From contig NZ_JAMWEG010000005.1 of assembly GCF_025460765.1 (NCBI RefSeq), positions 310,001 to 374,000 of the forward strand: a stretch of 64,000 nt of DNA. Direction: 5' to 3'. The notes under the pieces are model-generated. The model saw nothing but the letters and a program-made list of their open reading frames with translations, ran no database searches and was not told where the DNA came from. This DNA is from Micromonospora sp. MA102 (GTDB taxonomy: Bacteria; Actinomycetota; Actinomycetes; Mycobacteriales; Micromonosporaceae). Shown piece by piece: positions 26,664-41,195 of this stretch (the first letter of the stretch is position 1; each line of letters opens with the position of its first letter). The position numbers and the translations under genes were made by a program.

Positions 26664-27842
26664 GTGTTGCGCTGGCTGACTGCAGGTGAATCGCACGGAC
26701 CCGCCCTCGTCGCGCTGCTGGAGGGGGTGCCCGCCGGCATCGAGGTGACCACCGCGGAAATCTCCGGCGAGCTGGCCCGGCGCCGGCTCGGCTACGGCCG
26801 GGGCGCCCGGATGTCCTTCGAGCAGGACGAGGTCGAGGTCATCGGCGGGCTCCGGCACGGCGTGACGCTCGGCAGCCCGGTGGCCATCCGGGTGGGCAAC
26901 TCGGAGTGGCCGAAGTGGCGCACCGTGATGGCCGCCGACCCGGTCGACGCGGAGGAGCTGGCCGGGCAGGCCCGCAACCTCCCGCTCACCCGCCCCCGCC
27001 CCGGCCACGCCGACCTGGCCGGCATGCAGAAGTACGGCCACACCGACGCCCGGCCGATCCTGGAGCGGGCCAGCGCCCGGGAGACCGCCGCTCGGGTCGC
27101 CGTGGGCACGATCGCCAAGGCCCTGGTGCAGCAGGCCCTCGGCGTCGAGATCGTCTCCCACGTGGTGGAGCTCGGTCCGATCGGCGTCAAGCCCGGCCTG
27201 CGCCCGACCCCGTCCGACGCCGCCCGGATCGACGCCGACCCGCTGCGCTGCCTCGACCCGGAGGCGAGCGCCCGGATGGTCGCCGAGGTCGACGCCGCCA
27301 AGAAGGCGGCCGACACGCTCGGCGGCGTGGTCGAGGTGCTGGCGTACGGGGTGCCACCGGGCCTGGGCAGCCACGTGCAGTGGGACCGCAAGCTCGACGC
27401 CCGGCTGGCCACCGCGCTGATGTCGATCCAGGCCATCAAGGGCGTGGAGATCGGCGACGGTTGGACGCAGGCGCGCTCGCGCGGCTCCGAGGCGCACGAC
27501 GAGATCCTGCCGACCGCCACCGGGGTGCGCCGGGTGACCGACCGGGCCGGCGGGCTGGAGGGCGGCATCACCACCGGCGAGCCGCTGCGGGTGAAGGCGG
27601 CCATGAAGCCGATCTCCTCGCTGAACCGGGCGCTGTCCACGGTCGACGTGCTCACCGGCGAGCCGGCCACCGCCATCAACCAGCGCTCGGACGTGTGCGC
27701 GGTGCCGGCCGCGGCCGTGGTGGCCGAGGCCATGGTGGCCCTGGTGCTGGCGGAGGCGGCCGTGGAGAAGTTCGGCGGCGACTCGGTCGCCGAGATGCGC
27801 CGCAACCTGTCCGGTTACCTCGACGCCCTGGTCATCAAGTGA
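26664..27842 (+). CDS. aroC: chorismate synthase
   Basis: 392 residues. It converts EPSP to chorismate using reduced FMN. Signatures: [18 protein letters not shown] at the N-terminus, [20 protein letters not shown] and [15 protein letters not shown] in the flavin region, and [19 protein letters not shown] near the end. GTG 26664 gives [13 protein letters not shown], the family's usual first residues; no Shine-Dalgarno is visible and CAGACT lies 7 nt upstream, so leaderless initiation is likely. The stop overlaps aroK by 4 nt. Confidence 0.96.
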   Translation: MLRWLTAGESHGPALVALLEGVPAGIEVTTAEISGELARRRLGYGRGARMSFEQDEVEVIGGLRHGVTLGSPVAIRVGNSEWPKWRTVMAADPVDAEELAGQARNLPLTRPRPGHADLAGMQKYGHTDARPILERASARETAARVAVGTIAKALVQQALGVEIVSHVVELGPIGVKPGLRPTPSDAARIDADPLRCLDPEASARMVAEVDAAKKAADTLGGVVEVLAYGVPPGLGSHVQWDRKLDARLATALMSIQAIKGVEIGDGWTQARSRGSEAHDEILPTATGVRRVTDRAGGLEGGITTGEPLRVKAAMKPISSLNRALSTVDVLTGEPATAINQRSDVCAVPAAAVVAEAMVALVLAEAAVEKFGGDSVAEMRRNLSGYLDALVIK

Positions 27843-28348
27843 GCACCCGGCCGGTCTGCGTGCTGGTCGGGGCGCCCGGCTCCGGCAAGACCACGGTGGG
27901 GCGCGCGCTCGCGGCGGCGCTCGGCGTCGGGTTCCGGGACACCGACGGCGACATCGAGCAGCTCGCCGGCAAGCCGATCCCGGAGATCTTCGTGGACGAG
28001 GGGGAGGAGCACTTCCGTACCCTCGAACGGGCCGCGGTGGCGGCGGGACTGGCCTCACACGCGGGCGTGCTCGCCCTCGGCGGCGGCGCGGTCCTGGCCG
28101 AGGAGAACCGCGCCGCGCTGGTCGGGCACACCGTGGTGCACCTGTCGGTGGAGCTGTCCGACGCCGTGAAGCGGATCGGCCTGGGGGCCGGCCGGCCGCT
28201 GCTGGCGCTGAACCCGCGCGCCACCCTCCGGCACCTCATGGAGCAGCGCCGCCCGCTCTACGCCGAGGTGGCCACCGCGACGGTGCTGACCGACGGGCGT
28301 ACCCCGGAGGAGATCGCGACCGAGATCGCGGCCCTGCTCAAGCCCTGA
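27839..28348 (+). CDS. aroK: shikimate kinase
   Basis: 169 residues. Walker A is [11 protein letters not shown]. The shikimate site is [10 protein letters not shown] (DxD) and FRTLERAAV (Arg), with GGGAVL and the lid RRPLYAEVA. It phosphorylates shikimate with ATP. GTG 27839 overlaps the aroC stop. Its 3' end overlaps the opposite-strand ctaG gene by 11 nt. Confidence 0.94.
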   Translation: MSTRPVCVLVGAPGSGKTTVGRALAAALGVGFRDTDGDIEQLAGKPIPEIFVDEGEEHFRTLERAAVAAGLASHAGVLALGGGAVLAEENRAALVGHTVVHLSVELSDAVKRIGLGAGRPLLALNPRATLRHLMEQRRPLYAEVATATVLTDGRTPEEIATEIAALLKP

Positions 28349-29107
28349 CCGCCACGGGCCGGGGCGCCCGCTCCGGCCGCCAGGTGACCAGCAGGGCGAG
28401 GGCCAGCAGGATCTCGGCCAGGTCGCCGCCGTAGTACATGACCGTCGCGCCGGCCCGCAGCTCGTCCCCGGTCGCCGGCACGTCCACGAGCAGCCCGGCG
28501 TAGAGGAGCTGGGCGAGCACGGCGTGCGCCGCCACGCCCAACCCGAGCACGACCAGCCGGACCGGGACCCGGGGCCGGTGCGGGCCGGGATCCGGCCCGG
28601 CGATCGACCAGGTGAACAGGTAGCCGCTGAGCACGAAGTGCAGCAGCACCAGCCCGTGCAGCGCCGGGTGGGTCAGGGTGGCCCGGTACAGCGGGGTGAG
28701 GTACAGCAGCCAGAGCCCGCCCGCGGTGAGCAGCAGCCCGGTCACCGGGTGGGCGAGCACCTGGAGGGCCGGGTGGCGCAGCAGCCGCAGCGCCGCGCGA
28801 CCGGCCCGCCGGTCCACCGTCCGCAGGGCCAGCGTGCCGGGTGCGCCGAGCACCAGGGCCAGCGGCGCCAGCATGCCGAGCACCAGGTGCTGCGCCATGT
28901 GCCCGGGCAGGTCGGCGGCGGTGAGCAGCAGGCCGGCGGCGAGCAGCGCCGCGCCGAGGCCGAAGCTCGCCGTCCGCCGGTGGTCCCACCCGGGCCGGCC
29001 CGGGTCCCGCTGCCGCAGGGCCGCCGCCAGGTAGACCCAGAACAGGACCGGGGGTACGAGCGCGGCGGCCGGGAAGCCGCCGGCGGCGTGCCCGGCGTGG
29101 GCGAGGC

Positions 29108-29111
<4 letters not shown>
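28338..29111 (-). CDS. cytochrome c oxidase assembly factor CtaG-like membrane protein
   Basis: 257 residues, about seven helices, of the Caa3_CtaG family (copper insertion into cytochrome oxidase). Conserved His-rich spots are visible: [36 protein letters not shown], and the later [16 protein letters not shown] 29111 overlaps the stop of the preceding DUF2243 gene (GTGA), so the two form an operon. The pair sits on the opposite strand between aroK and aroB. Confidence 0.85.
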
Positions 29112-31274
<2,163 letters not shown>

Positions 31275-31402
31275 CGTTCGGCACGTCGCCCGGGGGCGTC
31301 GCGCGGGGCGGCCGCCGGGGTGGCGCGCAGCGCGGCGGCCCCGGTTCGACACAGCTAGTAGACTTCGTGGGTCTGTCCGCCAATTGAAGATCAAGGCAGG
31401 AA

Positions 31403-31960
31403 ATGGCCTCCACCAACGACCTCAAGAACGGCCTGGTTCTCAACCTCGACGGCGAGCTGTGGGCCGTCGTCGAGTTCCAGCACGTCAAGCCCGGTAAGGG
31501 CGGTGCGTTCGTGCGTACCACGCTGAAGAACGTGCTGTCCGGCAAGGTGGTCGACAAGACCTTCAACGCGGGCACCAAGGTCGAGACCGCCACCGTCGAC
31601 AAGCGCACCATGCAGTACCTCTACGCCGACGGCGAGGACTACGTCTTCATGGACCTGGAGACGTTCGACCAGATCACCGTCCCCGGCGGCACCGTCGGCG
31701 AGGCGGCCAACTACCTCCTCCCGGAGGCCGAGGCCACCGTCGCCACCCACGAGGGCCTGCCGCTCTACATCGAGCTGCCGACCTCCGTCGTGCTCGAGAT
31801 CACCTACACCGAGCCGGGTCTGCAGGGCGACCGGTCGACCGGCGGCAACAAGCCGGCGACCGTCGAGACCGGCGCCACCGTCCAGGTGCCGCTGTTCATC
31901 ACCACCGGCGAGAAGATCAAGGTCGACACCCGCGACGGCCGTTACCTCGGCCGAGCCTGA
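31403..31960 (+). CDS. efp: translation elongation factor P
   Basis: 185 residues, three beta-barrel domains. It relieves ribosome stalling at proline runs. The tip loop is KPGKGGAF with Lys32. Actinobacterial EF-Ps commonly read PGKGPAF, a loop reported to work without Lys modification; here Gly replaces the second Pro. The C-terminus [17 protein letters not shown] is canonical. AGGA precedes ATG 31403. TGATG overlap links it to nusB. Confidence 0.97.
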   Translation: MASTNDLKNGLVLNLDGELWAVVEFQHVKPGKGGAFVRTTLKNVLSGKVVDKTFNAGTKVETATVDKRTMQYLYADGEDYVFMDLETFDQITVPGGTVGEAANYLLPEAEATVATHEGLPLYIELPTSVVLEITYTEPGLQGDRSTGGNKPATVETGATVQVPLFITTGEKIKVDTRDGRYLGRA

Positions 31961-32394
31961 TGGCCGAGGGTCCCAAGCAGCAGATGCCGGCGCGCCGCAA
32001 GGCGCGCAAGCGGGCGCTGGACGTGCTCTTCGAGGCCGACCTGCGGGACCGGCCGCCCGTCGAGGTGCTCGCCGGCTACCTGGAGCGGATCGAGAAGCCC
32101 CGACCGGAGCACGTCGGTTACGCGGTCGGCCTGGTCGAGGGCGTGGCCGCGCACCTGGACCGGATCGACGAGGTGATCGCCAGCTACGCCGAGGGCTGGA
32201 CGCTGGACCGGATGCCGGCGGTCGACCGCAACCTGGCCCGGATCGCGGTCTACGAGCTGCTCTACGTCGACGAGATCGACGACGCCGTGGCGATCAGCGA
32301 GGCCGTCGAGCTGGCCCGGCAGATGTCCACCGACGACTCGCCGCGCTTCCTCAACGGCATCCTCGGCCGCATCGCCGAGTACGCCACCCGCTGA
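31960..32394 (+). CDS. nusB: transcription antitermination factor NusB
   Basis: 144 residues, all helical. It begins with ARRKARKRALDVLFEADLRD (Arg-rich RNA-binding helix) and ends with the NusB signature AVAISEAVELARQMSTDDSP and RFLNGILGRIAE. With NusE it binds boxA in rRNA leaders. It overlaps efp by 1 nt. A strong terminator follows and is shared with bldD. Confidence 0.95.
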   Translation: MAEGPKQQMPARRKARKRALDVLFEADLRDRPPVEVLAGYLERIEKPRPEHVGYAVGLVEGVAAHLDRIDEVIASYAEGWTLDRMPAVDRNLARIAVYELLYVDEIDDAVAISEAVELARQMSTDDSPRFLNGILGRIAEYATR

Positions 32395-32413
32395 GGCTTC
32401 GACAGGACAAGAA

Positions 32414-32443
32414 AAGGGCCCGCGCCGGACGGCGCGGGCCCTT
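32414..32443. terminator. bidirectional terminator between nusB and bldD
   Basis: A 13-bp perfect stem (AAGGGCCCGCGCC with GGCGCGGGCCCTT) and a GGAC tetraloop lies between two convergent genes, with AAAA on one side and TTCGT on the other. Confidence 0.85.
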
Positions 32444-32456
32444 CGTCGTGCTTGGG

Positions 32457-32945
32457 TCAGGACGCGAAGAACGCGCGGGGGTCGGCGACGAGCACACCGT
32501 GCTCGGTGAGCCGCTCGATCAGACCCGACGGCGAGGCGTCGTAGACGATCGCGAGGGCGCGCAGGTCGTCGGCGCGGATGGAGAGCACGCGGCCGTTGTA
32601 GTCGCCGCGCTGCTGCTGGATGGCGCGGGCGTACCGGGCGACGTAGGCCAGGTCCTCGGAGGCCTCGTCGTAGAGCCGCTCCAGATCCAGAACGATCTTG
32701 CTGGTGGGCTCGTGGCGCACCCCGCTGCCGTCGGGCAGCAGCTCCGAGACGGGAACTCGGTAGAAGTCGGCCAGCTCCGCCAGGCGGGACACGGTGACGG
32801 CGCGGTCGCCGCGCTCGTACGAGCCGACCACCACGGCCTTCCACCGCCCGTTCGACTTCTCCTCCACCCCCTGCAGGGACAGGCCCTGCTGCTGGCGGAT
32901 GGAGCGCAGGCGGGCGCCCAGCGACTTGGCGTATTCAGAGGGCAT
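32457..32945 (-). CDS. bldD: developmental master regulator BldD
   Basis: 162 residues. The N-terminal XRE/HTH_3 domain (about 8-70: LGARLRSIRQQQGLSLQGVE, VVGSYERGDRAVT, LAELADFYRVP) binds DNA. The C-terminal domain carries the c-di-GMP signature: Arg113-Gly-Asp115, eight residues, then Arg124-x-x-Asp127. In Streptomyces, tetrameric c-di-GMP dimerises BldD, which then represses sporulation genes in vegetative growth. Micromonospora also sporulates, so the role is probably kept. GGGAG precedes ATG 32945. Confidence 0.95.
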   Translation of the reverse strand: MPSEYAKSLGARLRSIRQQQGLSLQGVEEKSNGRWKAVVVGSYERGDRAVTVSRLAELADFYRVPVSELLPDGSGVRHEPTSKIVLDLERLYDEASEDLAYVARYARAIQQQRGDYNGRVLSIRADDLRALAIVYDASPSGLIERLTEHGVLVADPRAFFAS

Positions 32946-33198
32946 TCGGACACTCCCAGTGCTGCTCGGGGTTCTCCCAGCTATCGCTACGGAGCGTGAC
33001 GGTACGGGGATTGCGACACGCGGTCAAGTGTTCGTGACGACCCCGGTCGGCCCGGTGTGCGGGTTGTCCCCATTTCTCCACGCTGACCCGCTGGTCAGTC
33101 CCGGCGGCGGCCGACCCGGTGACCGCTGGTAACGTGGCACGAAGCCCCGGTCCGGGCCCGCCACGGCCTGCCGGAGCCAACCAGACGTCCTTTAACGA

Positions 33199-33216
33199 CC
33201 CGTCCCGTGAGGCGGG
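33199..33216 (+). promoter_or_regulatory. PyrR-binding RNA hairpin in the pyrR leader
   Basis: A CCCG/CGGG stem carries the loop TCCCGTGAGG (33203-33212), an exact match to the PyrR anti-antiterminator loop consensus UCCNGNGAGG. AAGGAGG (33218-33224) begins 2 nt after the stem, so bound PyrR should hide the ribosome-binding site. This implies translational repression of pyrR by UMP-loaded PyrR, as proposed for mycobacteria, rather than Bacillus-type attenuation. Confidence 0.85.
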
Positions 33217-33230
33217 GAAGGAGGTCCGCC

Positions 33231-33812
33231 GTGGCCTACCCACCGGCTGCCCACCCGTCGCCGCCGCGACAACCCTCGGTGAAGGTGATCCTCGCCGCGG
33301 CCGACGTGTCGCGGGTGGTCGACCGCATCGCACACCAGATCCTGGAGAAGACCCAGGGCGCCGCCGACACCGTGCTGCTCGGCATTCCCACCCGTGGGGT
33401 CCCGCTCGCGAAGCGGCTCGCCGCCCGGATCAGCACCTTCGAGGACGTGACCGTCCCGGTCGGGGTGCTCGACATCACGCTCTACCGCGACGACCTGCGC
33501 CGGCACGCCACCCGCGCGGTCGGCCCCACCGACCTGCCCCCGGGCGGGATCGACGGGCGACGGGTGATCCTCGTCGACGACGTGCTCTTCTCCGGCCGCA
33601 CCGTGCGGGCCGCCCTCGACGCGCTCAGCGACGTCGGCCGCCCGGCGTCGGTGCAGCTCGCCGTCCTGGTCGACCGGGGGCACCGCCAACTGCCGATCCG
33701 CGCCGACTACGTCGGCAAGAACATCCCCACCGCGCTCGCCGAGAGCGTCAAGGTCACCCTGGCCGAGACGGACGGCGCGGACGAGGTCCGGCTGCACGGA
33801 GGCGCCTCATGA
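33231..33812 (+). CDS. pyrR: bifunctional pyr operon regulator / uracil phosphoribosyltransferase PyrR
   Basis: 193 residues, type I PRTase fold. The PRPP loop is [33 protein letters not shown] and [15 protein letters not shown] are PyrR-specific. It binds the leader RNA when UMP is high. GTG 33231 is chosen because AAGGAGG is 6 nt upstream; an upstream in-frame start at 33207 lies in the RNA hairpin. It overlaps pyrB by 4 nt. The first of five coupled pyrimidine genes. Confidence 0.95.
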   Translation: MAYPPAAHPSPPRQPSVKVILAAADVSRVVDRIAHQILEKTQGAADTVLLGIPTRGVPLAKRLAARISTFEDVTVPVGVLDITLYRDDLRRHATRAVGPTDLPPGGIDGRRVILVDDVLFSGRTVRAALDALSDVGRPASVQLAVLVDRGHRQLPIRADYVGKNIPTALAESVKVTLAETDGADEVRLHGGAS

Positions 33813-34735
33813 TCCGTCATCTGCTCTCCGGTGCCGACCTGGACGCGGCCACCGCCACCGAGATCCTGGACACCGCGGCCGAGATGGCCACGGTGGCCGG
33901 CCGCGAGGTCAAGAAGCTGCCGGCGCTGCGCGGCCGGACCGTGGTCAACCTCTTCTACGAGGACTCCACCCGCACCCGGATCTCGTTCGAGGCGGCCGCC
34001 AAGCGGCTCAGCGCCGACGTGATCAACTTCTCCGCCAAGGGTTCCAGCGTGGCCAAGGGCGAGAGCCTGAAGGACACGGCGCTCACCCTCCAGGCCATGG
34101 GCGCCGACGCGGTCGTCGTCCGGCACCCCGCCTCCGGCGCCCCGCACCGGCTGGCCAACTGGGTGGACGGCTCGGTGGTCAACGCCGGCGACGGCACCCA
34201 CGAGCACCCCACCCAGGCGCTGCTCGACGCCTACACGATGCGCTCCCGGCTGGGTCGCCTGGACGGCCTGCACGTGGCGATCGTCGGCGACGTGCTGCAC
34301 TCCCGGGTGGCCCGCTCCAACGTGCTGCTGCTCTCCACCCTCGGCGCGAAGGTCACCCTGGTCGGCCCGCCCACCCTCATCCCGGTCGACATCTCTCCCG
34401 CGCTGGCCCCCGGCACCGATGTCTCCTACGACCTCGACACCGTTCTTCCCGGTGTGGACGTGGTGATGATGCTGCGGGTGCAGCGGGAGCGGATGAACGA
34501 CTCCTACTTCCCCTCCGCCCGCGAGTACGCCCGCCGCTACGGGCTGGACGGGCCGCGGATGCGCCGGCTGCCCGAGCACGCGATCGTCATGCACCCCGGC
34601 CCGATGAACCGGGGGATGGAGATCACGCCCGAGGTGGCCGACTCGCCCCGCTCCACCATCGTCGAACAGGTCGCCAACGGGGTCTCCGTGCGGATGGCCG
34701 TCCTCTACCTGCTGCTCGGAGGGAACAACCGGTGA
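33809..34735 (+). CDS. pyrB: aspartate carbamoyltransferase catalytic subunit
   Basis: 308 residues. The carbamoyl-phosphate loop is [13 protein letters not shown] and the aspartate-side region includes [17 protein letters not shown] and [12 protein letters not shown]. It makes carbamoyl-aspartate. No pyrI regulatory subunit gene is nearby, as is usual in actinobacteria. It overlaps pyrR and pyrC by 4 nt each. Confidence 0.96.
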   Translation: MIRHLLSGADLDAATATEILDTAAEMATVAGREVKKLPALRGRTVVNLFYEDSTRTRISFEAAAKRLSADVINFSAKGSSVAKGESLKDTALTLQAMGADAVVVRHPASGAPHRLANWVDGSVVNAGDGTHEHPTQALLDAYTMRSRLGRLDGLHVAIVGDVLHSRVARSNVLLLSTLGAKVTLVGPPTLIPVDISPALAPGTDVSYDLDTVLPGVDVVMMLRVQRERMNDSYFPSAREYARRYGLDGPRMRRLPEHAIVMHPGPMNRGMEITPEVADSPRSTIVEQVANGVSVRMAVLYLLLGGNNR

Positions 34736-36009
34736 CCGCGTACCTGATCCGGAACGTGAGTGTGGTCGGCGGCGCGCCGACCGACCTGCTGATCCGCGAC
34801 GGCGTCGTGGCGGAGACCGGCGCCGGCCTCGCCGCGCCGGACGCCACGGTGCTCGACGCCACCGGCCTGGTGGCCCTGCCCGGCCTGGTCGACCTGCACA
34901 CCCACCTGCGTGAGCCGGGCCGGGAGGACGCCGAGACCGTGGAGTCCGGCTCCCGGGCGGCGGCGCTGGGCGGCTACACGGCGGTGTGCGCCATGGCGAA
35001 CACCTCGCCGGTGGCCGACACGGCCGGCGTCGTCGAGCAGGTCTGGCGGCTCGGCCGGGAGGCCGGGCTGGTCGACGTGCAGCCGATCGGCGCGGTCACC
35101 GTCGGCCTGGCCGGCGAGCGCCTGGCCGAGCTGGGCGCGATGGCCGACTCGGCGGCCCGGGTGCGGATCTTCTCCGACGACGGGCACTGCGTCGCCGACC
35201 CCAAGCTGATGCGCCGGGCCCTGGAGTACGTCAAGGCGTTCGACGGGGTGATCGCCCAGCACGCCGAGGAGCCGCGGCTCACCGAGGGCGCGCAGATGCA
35301 CGAGGGCGAGGTCTCCACCCGGCTCGGGCTGACCGGCTGGCCGGCGGTCGCCGAGGAGGCCATCATCGCCCGGGACGTGCTGCTGGCCGAGCACGTCGGC
35401 AGCCGGCTGCACATCTGCCACGTGTCCACGGCGGGCAGCGTCGAGGTGCTGCGGCACGCCAAGGCGCGGGGGGTGAAGGTCACCGCCGAGGTGACCCCGC
35501 ACCACCTGCTCCTCACCGACGAGAAGGCCACCACCTACGACCCGGTCTACAAGGTCAACCCGCCGCTGCGCACCGCCGCCGACGTCGCCGCGCTGCGGGC
35601 GGCCCTGGCCGAGGGCGTGATCGACATCGTCGCCACCGATCACGCGCCGCACGCCGTCGAGGACAAGGAGTGCGAGTGGGCGTACGCCCGGCCGGGCATG
35701 CTCGGCCTGGAGACGGCGCTCTCCATCGCGCTGGACGTGCTCGGGCCGCAGTGGGACCTCATCGCCGAGCGGATGTCCCGCGCACCGGCCCGGATCGCCG
35801 GGCTGGACGGGCACGGGCTCGACCCGGCCCCCGGCGTGCCGGCCAACCTGACCCTGGTCGACCCGGCCGCCCACCGCGTCGTCGAGCCGGCGGAACTGGC
35901 CAGTCGCAGTCGCAACACCCCGTACGCCCGCATGACGCTGCCGGGTCGCATCGTGGCGACCTTCCTGCGCGGCGAGCCGACGGTCCTGGACGGAAAGGCA
36001 GTTCGATGA
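34732..36009 (+). CDS. pyrC: dihydroorotase
   Basis: 425 residues, amidohydrolase TIM barrel, class I type. Metal ligands are visible: [10 protein letters not shown], His in AQHAEEP, His in CHVSTAGS and Asp in ATDHAPH; MANTSP is the substrate motif. It closes carbamoyl-aspartate to dihydroorotate. GTG 34732 overlaps the pyrB stop, and the stop overlaps carA by 4 nt. Confidence 0.96.
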   Translation: MTAYLIRNVSVVGGAPTDLLIRDGVVAETGAGLAAPDATVLDATGLVALPGLVDLHTHLREPGREDAETVESGSRAAALGGYTAVCAMANTSPVADTAGVVEQVWRLGREAGLVDVQPIGAVTVGLAGERLAELGAMADSAARVRIFSDDGHCVADPKLMRRALEYVKAFDGVIAQHAEEPRLTEGAQMHEGEVSTRLGLTGWPAVAEEAIIARDVLLAEHVGSRLHICHVSTAGSVEVLRHAKARGVKVTAEVTPHHLLLTDEKATTYDPVYKVNPPLRTAADVAALRAALAEGVIDIVATDHAPHAVEDKECEWAYARPGMLGLETALSIALDVLGPQWDLIAERMSRAPARIAGLDGHGLDPAPGVPANLTLVDPAAHRVVEPAELASRSRNTPYARMTLPGRIVATFLRGEPTVLDGKAVR

Positions 36010-37173
36010 CCAAGCGGAGGCCCGCGATCCTCGTCCTGGAGGACGGGCGCACGTTCCACGGCGAGGCGTACGGCAGCGTCGGGGAGACCTTCGGTGAGGC
36101 GGTCTTCAACACCGGCATGACCGGCTACCAGGAGACCCTCACCGACCCCTCCTACCACCGGCAGGTCGTGGTGCAGACCGCGCCGCACATCGGCAACACC
36201 GGCGTCAACGGCGAGGACGACGAGTCCGGCCGGATCTGGGTGGCCGGCTACGTGGTGCGCGACCCGGCCCGGATCGGCTCCAACTGGCGGGCCACCGGCG
36301 GGTTGGAGGACCGGCTCGCCGCCGAGGGCGTGGTCGGCATCAGCGGCCTCGACACCCGGGCGCTCACCCGGCACCTGCGCGAGCGGGGCGCCATGCGGGT
36401 CGGCATCTCCAGCATCGGCGACGACCCGGCCGCCCTGCTCGACCGGGTCCGCCACGCGCCGCAGATGGTCGGCGCGGACCTGTCCGCCGAGGTGACCACC
36501 GCCCAGCCGTACGTGGTGCCGGCACAGGGCGAGCACCGCTTCACCGTCGCGGCCCTGGACCTGGGCATCAAGCGCAACGTGCCCCGCCGGCTCGCCACCC
36601 GCGGCGTCACCACCCACGTGCTGCCCGCCGGCTCCACGATCGAGGACCTGCTGGCCACCGGCGCGGACGCGGTCTTCTTCTCGCCCGGGCCGGGCGACCC
36701 GGCCACCGCCGACGGGCCGGTCGCCCTGGCGCGCGAGGTGCTCGGCCGGCGGATCCCGCTGTTCGGCATCTGCTTCGGCAGCCAGATCCTCGGCCGGGCG
36801 CTCGGCTTCGGCACCTACAAGCTCGGCTACGGCCACCGCGGCATCAACCAGCCGGTGCTCGACCGGGCCACCGGCAAGGTCGAGGTGACCAGCCACAACC
36901 ACGGCTTCGCCGTCGAGGTGCCGGGCGCGGCGCACGGCGTGGTCGTCCCCGACCAGGTGATCGACACCGAGTTCGGCGGCGTCCAGGTCTCCCATGTCTG
37001 CCTCAATGACAACGTGGTCGAGGGGCTGCGGGCCAGGGACGTGCCCGCCTTCACCGTCCAGTACCACCCCGAGGCGGCGGCCGGCCCGCACGACGCGGAC
37101 TACCTCTTCGACCGTTTCGCCGAGCTGATCGAGGGCCGCGGCCCCGACCGGAAGCAGAGTGAGGGGCGCACGG

Positions 37174-37181
<8 letters not shown>
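36006..37181 (+). CDS. carA: carbamoyl-phosphate synthase small (glutaminase) subunit
   Basis: 391 residues. The N-terminal CPSase_sm_chain domain opens with [16 protein letters not shown] and [15 protein letters not shown]. The class I amidotransferase domain has nucleophile Cys256 in [11 protein letters not shown] and the His/Glu pair in [11 protein letters not shown]. The GICFGSQ form, with Ser at the usual His/Asn position before Gln, is a minor departure. It supplies ammonia to CarB and overlaps carB by 8 nt. Confidence 0.95.
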
Positions 37182-40521
<3,340 letters not shown>

Positions 40522-40548
40522 CAGCGGTGCCAACCGCGCAGCCAACCG

Positions 40549-40611
40549 CGTCGATCATGAGGTTGGCGGCACTTAGGGAGATCGACTTCGCCGTCAACCT
40601 CATGATCGACG
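40549..40611. repeat. intergenic palindromic repeat copy 2 (GTCGATCATGAGGTTG hairpin)
   Basis: The arms CGTCGATCATGAGGTTG and its exact complement (40595-40611) extend inward through one G-T wobble to about 22 bp, with a 19-nt loop. It shares the GTCGATCATGAGG core with the copy at 7769-7833. It sits between carB and the convergent LOG gene. Just before it, GCCAACCGCG occurs twice in tandem (about 40530-40550). Confidence 0.75.
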
Positions 40612-40642
40612 GGGCGGGGCGGGGGCGGGGCGGGGGCGGGGG
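40611..40642 (+). other. G-quadruplex-forming run between carB and a LOG gene
   Basis: Six runs of four or five G separated by single C bases (40611-14, 40616-19, 40621-25, 40627-30, 40632-36, 40638-42), followed by ACGGG. It starts on the last base of the hairpin repeat and ends 5 nt before the LOG stop codon. The G-rich strand is the carB sense strand, so carB readthrough RNA would carry it. Confidence 0.75.
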
Positions 40643-40647
40643 ACGGG

Positions 40648-41193
40648 TCAGGTCAGGCGGGCGTCCAGGAGGTCCAGGGCCTGGGGGATCGTGTCGGCCA
40701 CCAGCAGGAGGTCCAGGCCGGCGGGTTTGAGGAAGTGCTGTCTCGCCAGGGAGCGCAGCCAGTCGAGCAGGGGGCGGTAGAAGCCGTCGGCGTCGACCAG
40801 CACCATGGGCTTGGCGTGCATGGCCAGGGTGGCGGTGGTCCAGACCTCGAACAGCTCGTCCAGGGTGCCGAGCCCGCCGGGCAGGGCCACGAACGCGTCC
40901 GACTTGTCGATCATCAGGGTCTTGCGACTGGCCATCCCGTCGGTGACCAGCAGCTCGTCGGACGCCAGGTCGGCGACCTCCAGGTCGACCAGGGCCTGCG
41001 GGATGACGCCCAGGGTCCGGCCGCCGGCCGCCCGCGCCCCGTCGGCCACCGCGCCCATCATTCCCACGCACCCGCCGCCGCTGACCAGCGTGTGCCCGCG
41101 CCGGGCCAGCTCCGCGCCGGTCTTCGTGGCGAGGTCCAGCCAGCGGGCGTCGAGGGTACGCGAGGACGCGCAGAACACGCAGACGTTGGCCAC
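40648..41193 (-). CDS. LOG-family protein (TIGR00730), second of a tandem pair
   Basis: 181 residues, Rossmann fold. The LOG hallmarks are FCASSRTLD at the N-terminus, VSGGGCVGMMGAVADGA, MASRKTLMID and PGGLGTLDE. LOG enzymes release free cytokinin bases from nucleoside 5'-monophosphates or act on related nucleotides. GTG 41193 starts 2 nt after the upstream LOG gene's stop, so they form an operon. It most resembles the short LOG type known from plants and Mycobacterium (Rv1205). Confidence 0.87.
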   Translation of the reverse strand: MANVCVFCASSRTLDARWLDLATKTGAELARRGHTLVSGGGCVGMMGAVADGARAAGGRTLGVIPQALVDLEVADLASDELLVTDGMASRKTLMIDKSDAFVALPGGLGTLDELFEVWTTATLAMHAKPMVLVDADGFYRPLLDWLRSLARQHFLKPAGLDLLLVADTIPQALDLLDARLT

Positions 41194-41195
41194 GG

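Noticed and set aside
31275-31402. Strong terminator between aroQ and efp
   Set aside because: The GC-rich stretch can fold, but arms around 31300 and 31340 contain mismatches and no clear single stem stands out.
32946-33060. BldD autoregulatory box upstream of bldD
   Set aside because: The best candidates (around 32948-32962 and 33018-33032) miss three or more positions of the TNACNCWGNGTNA consensus, so I do not call one.
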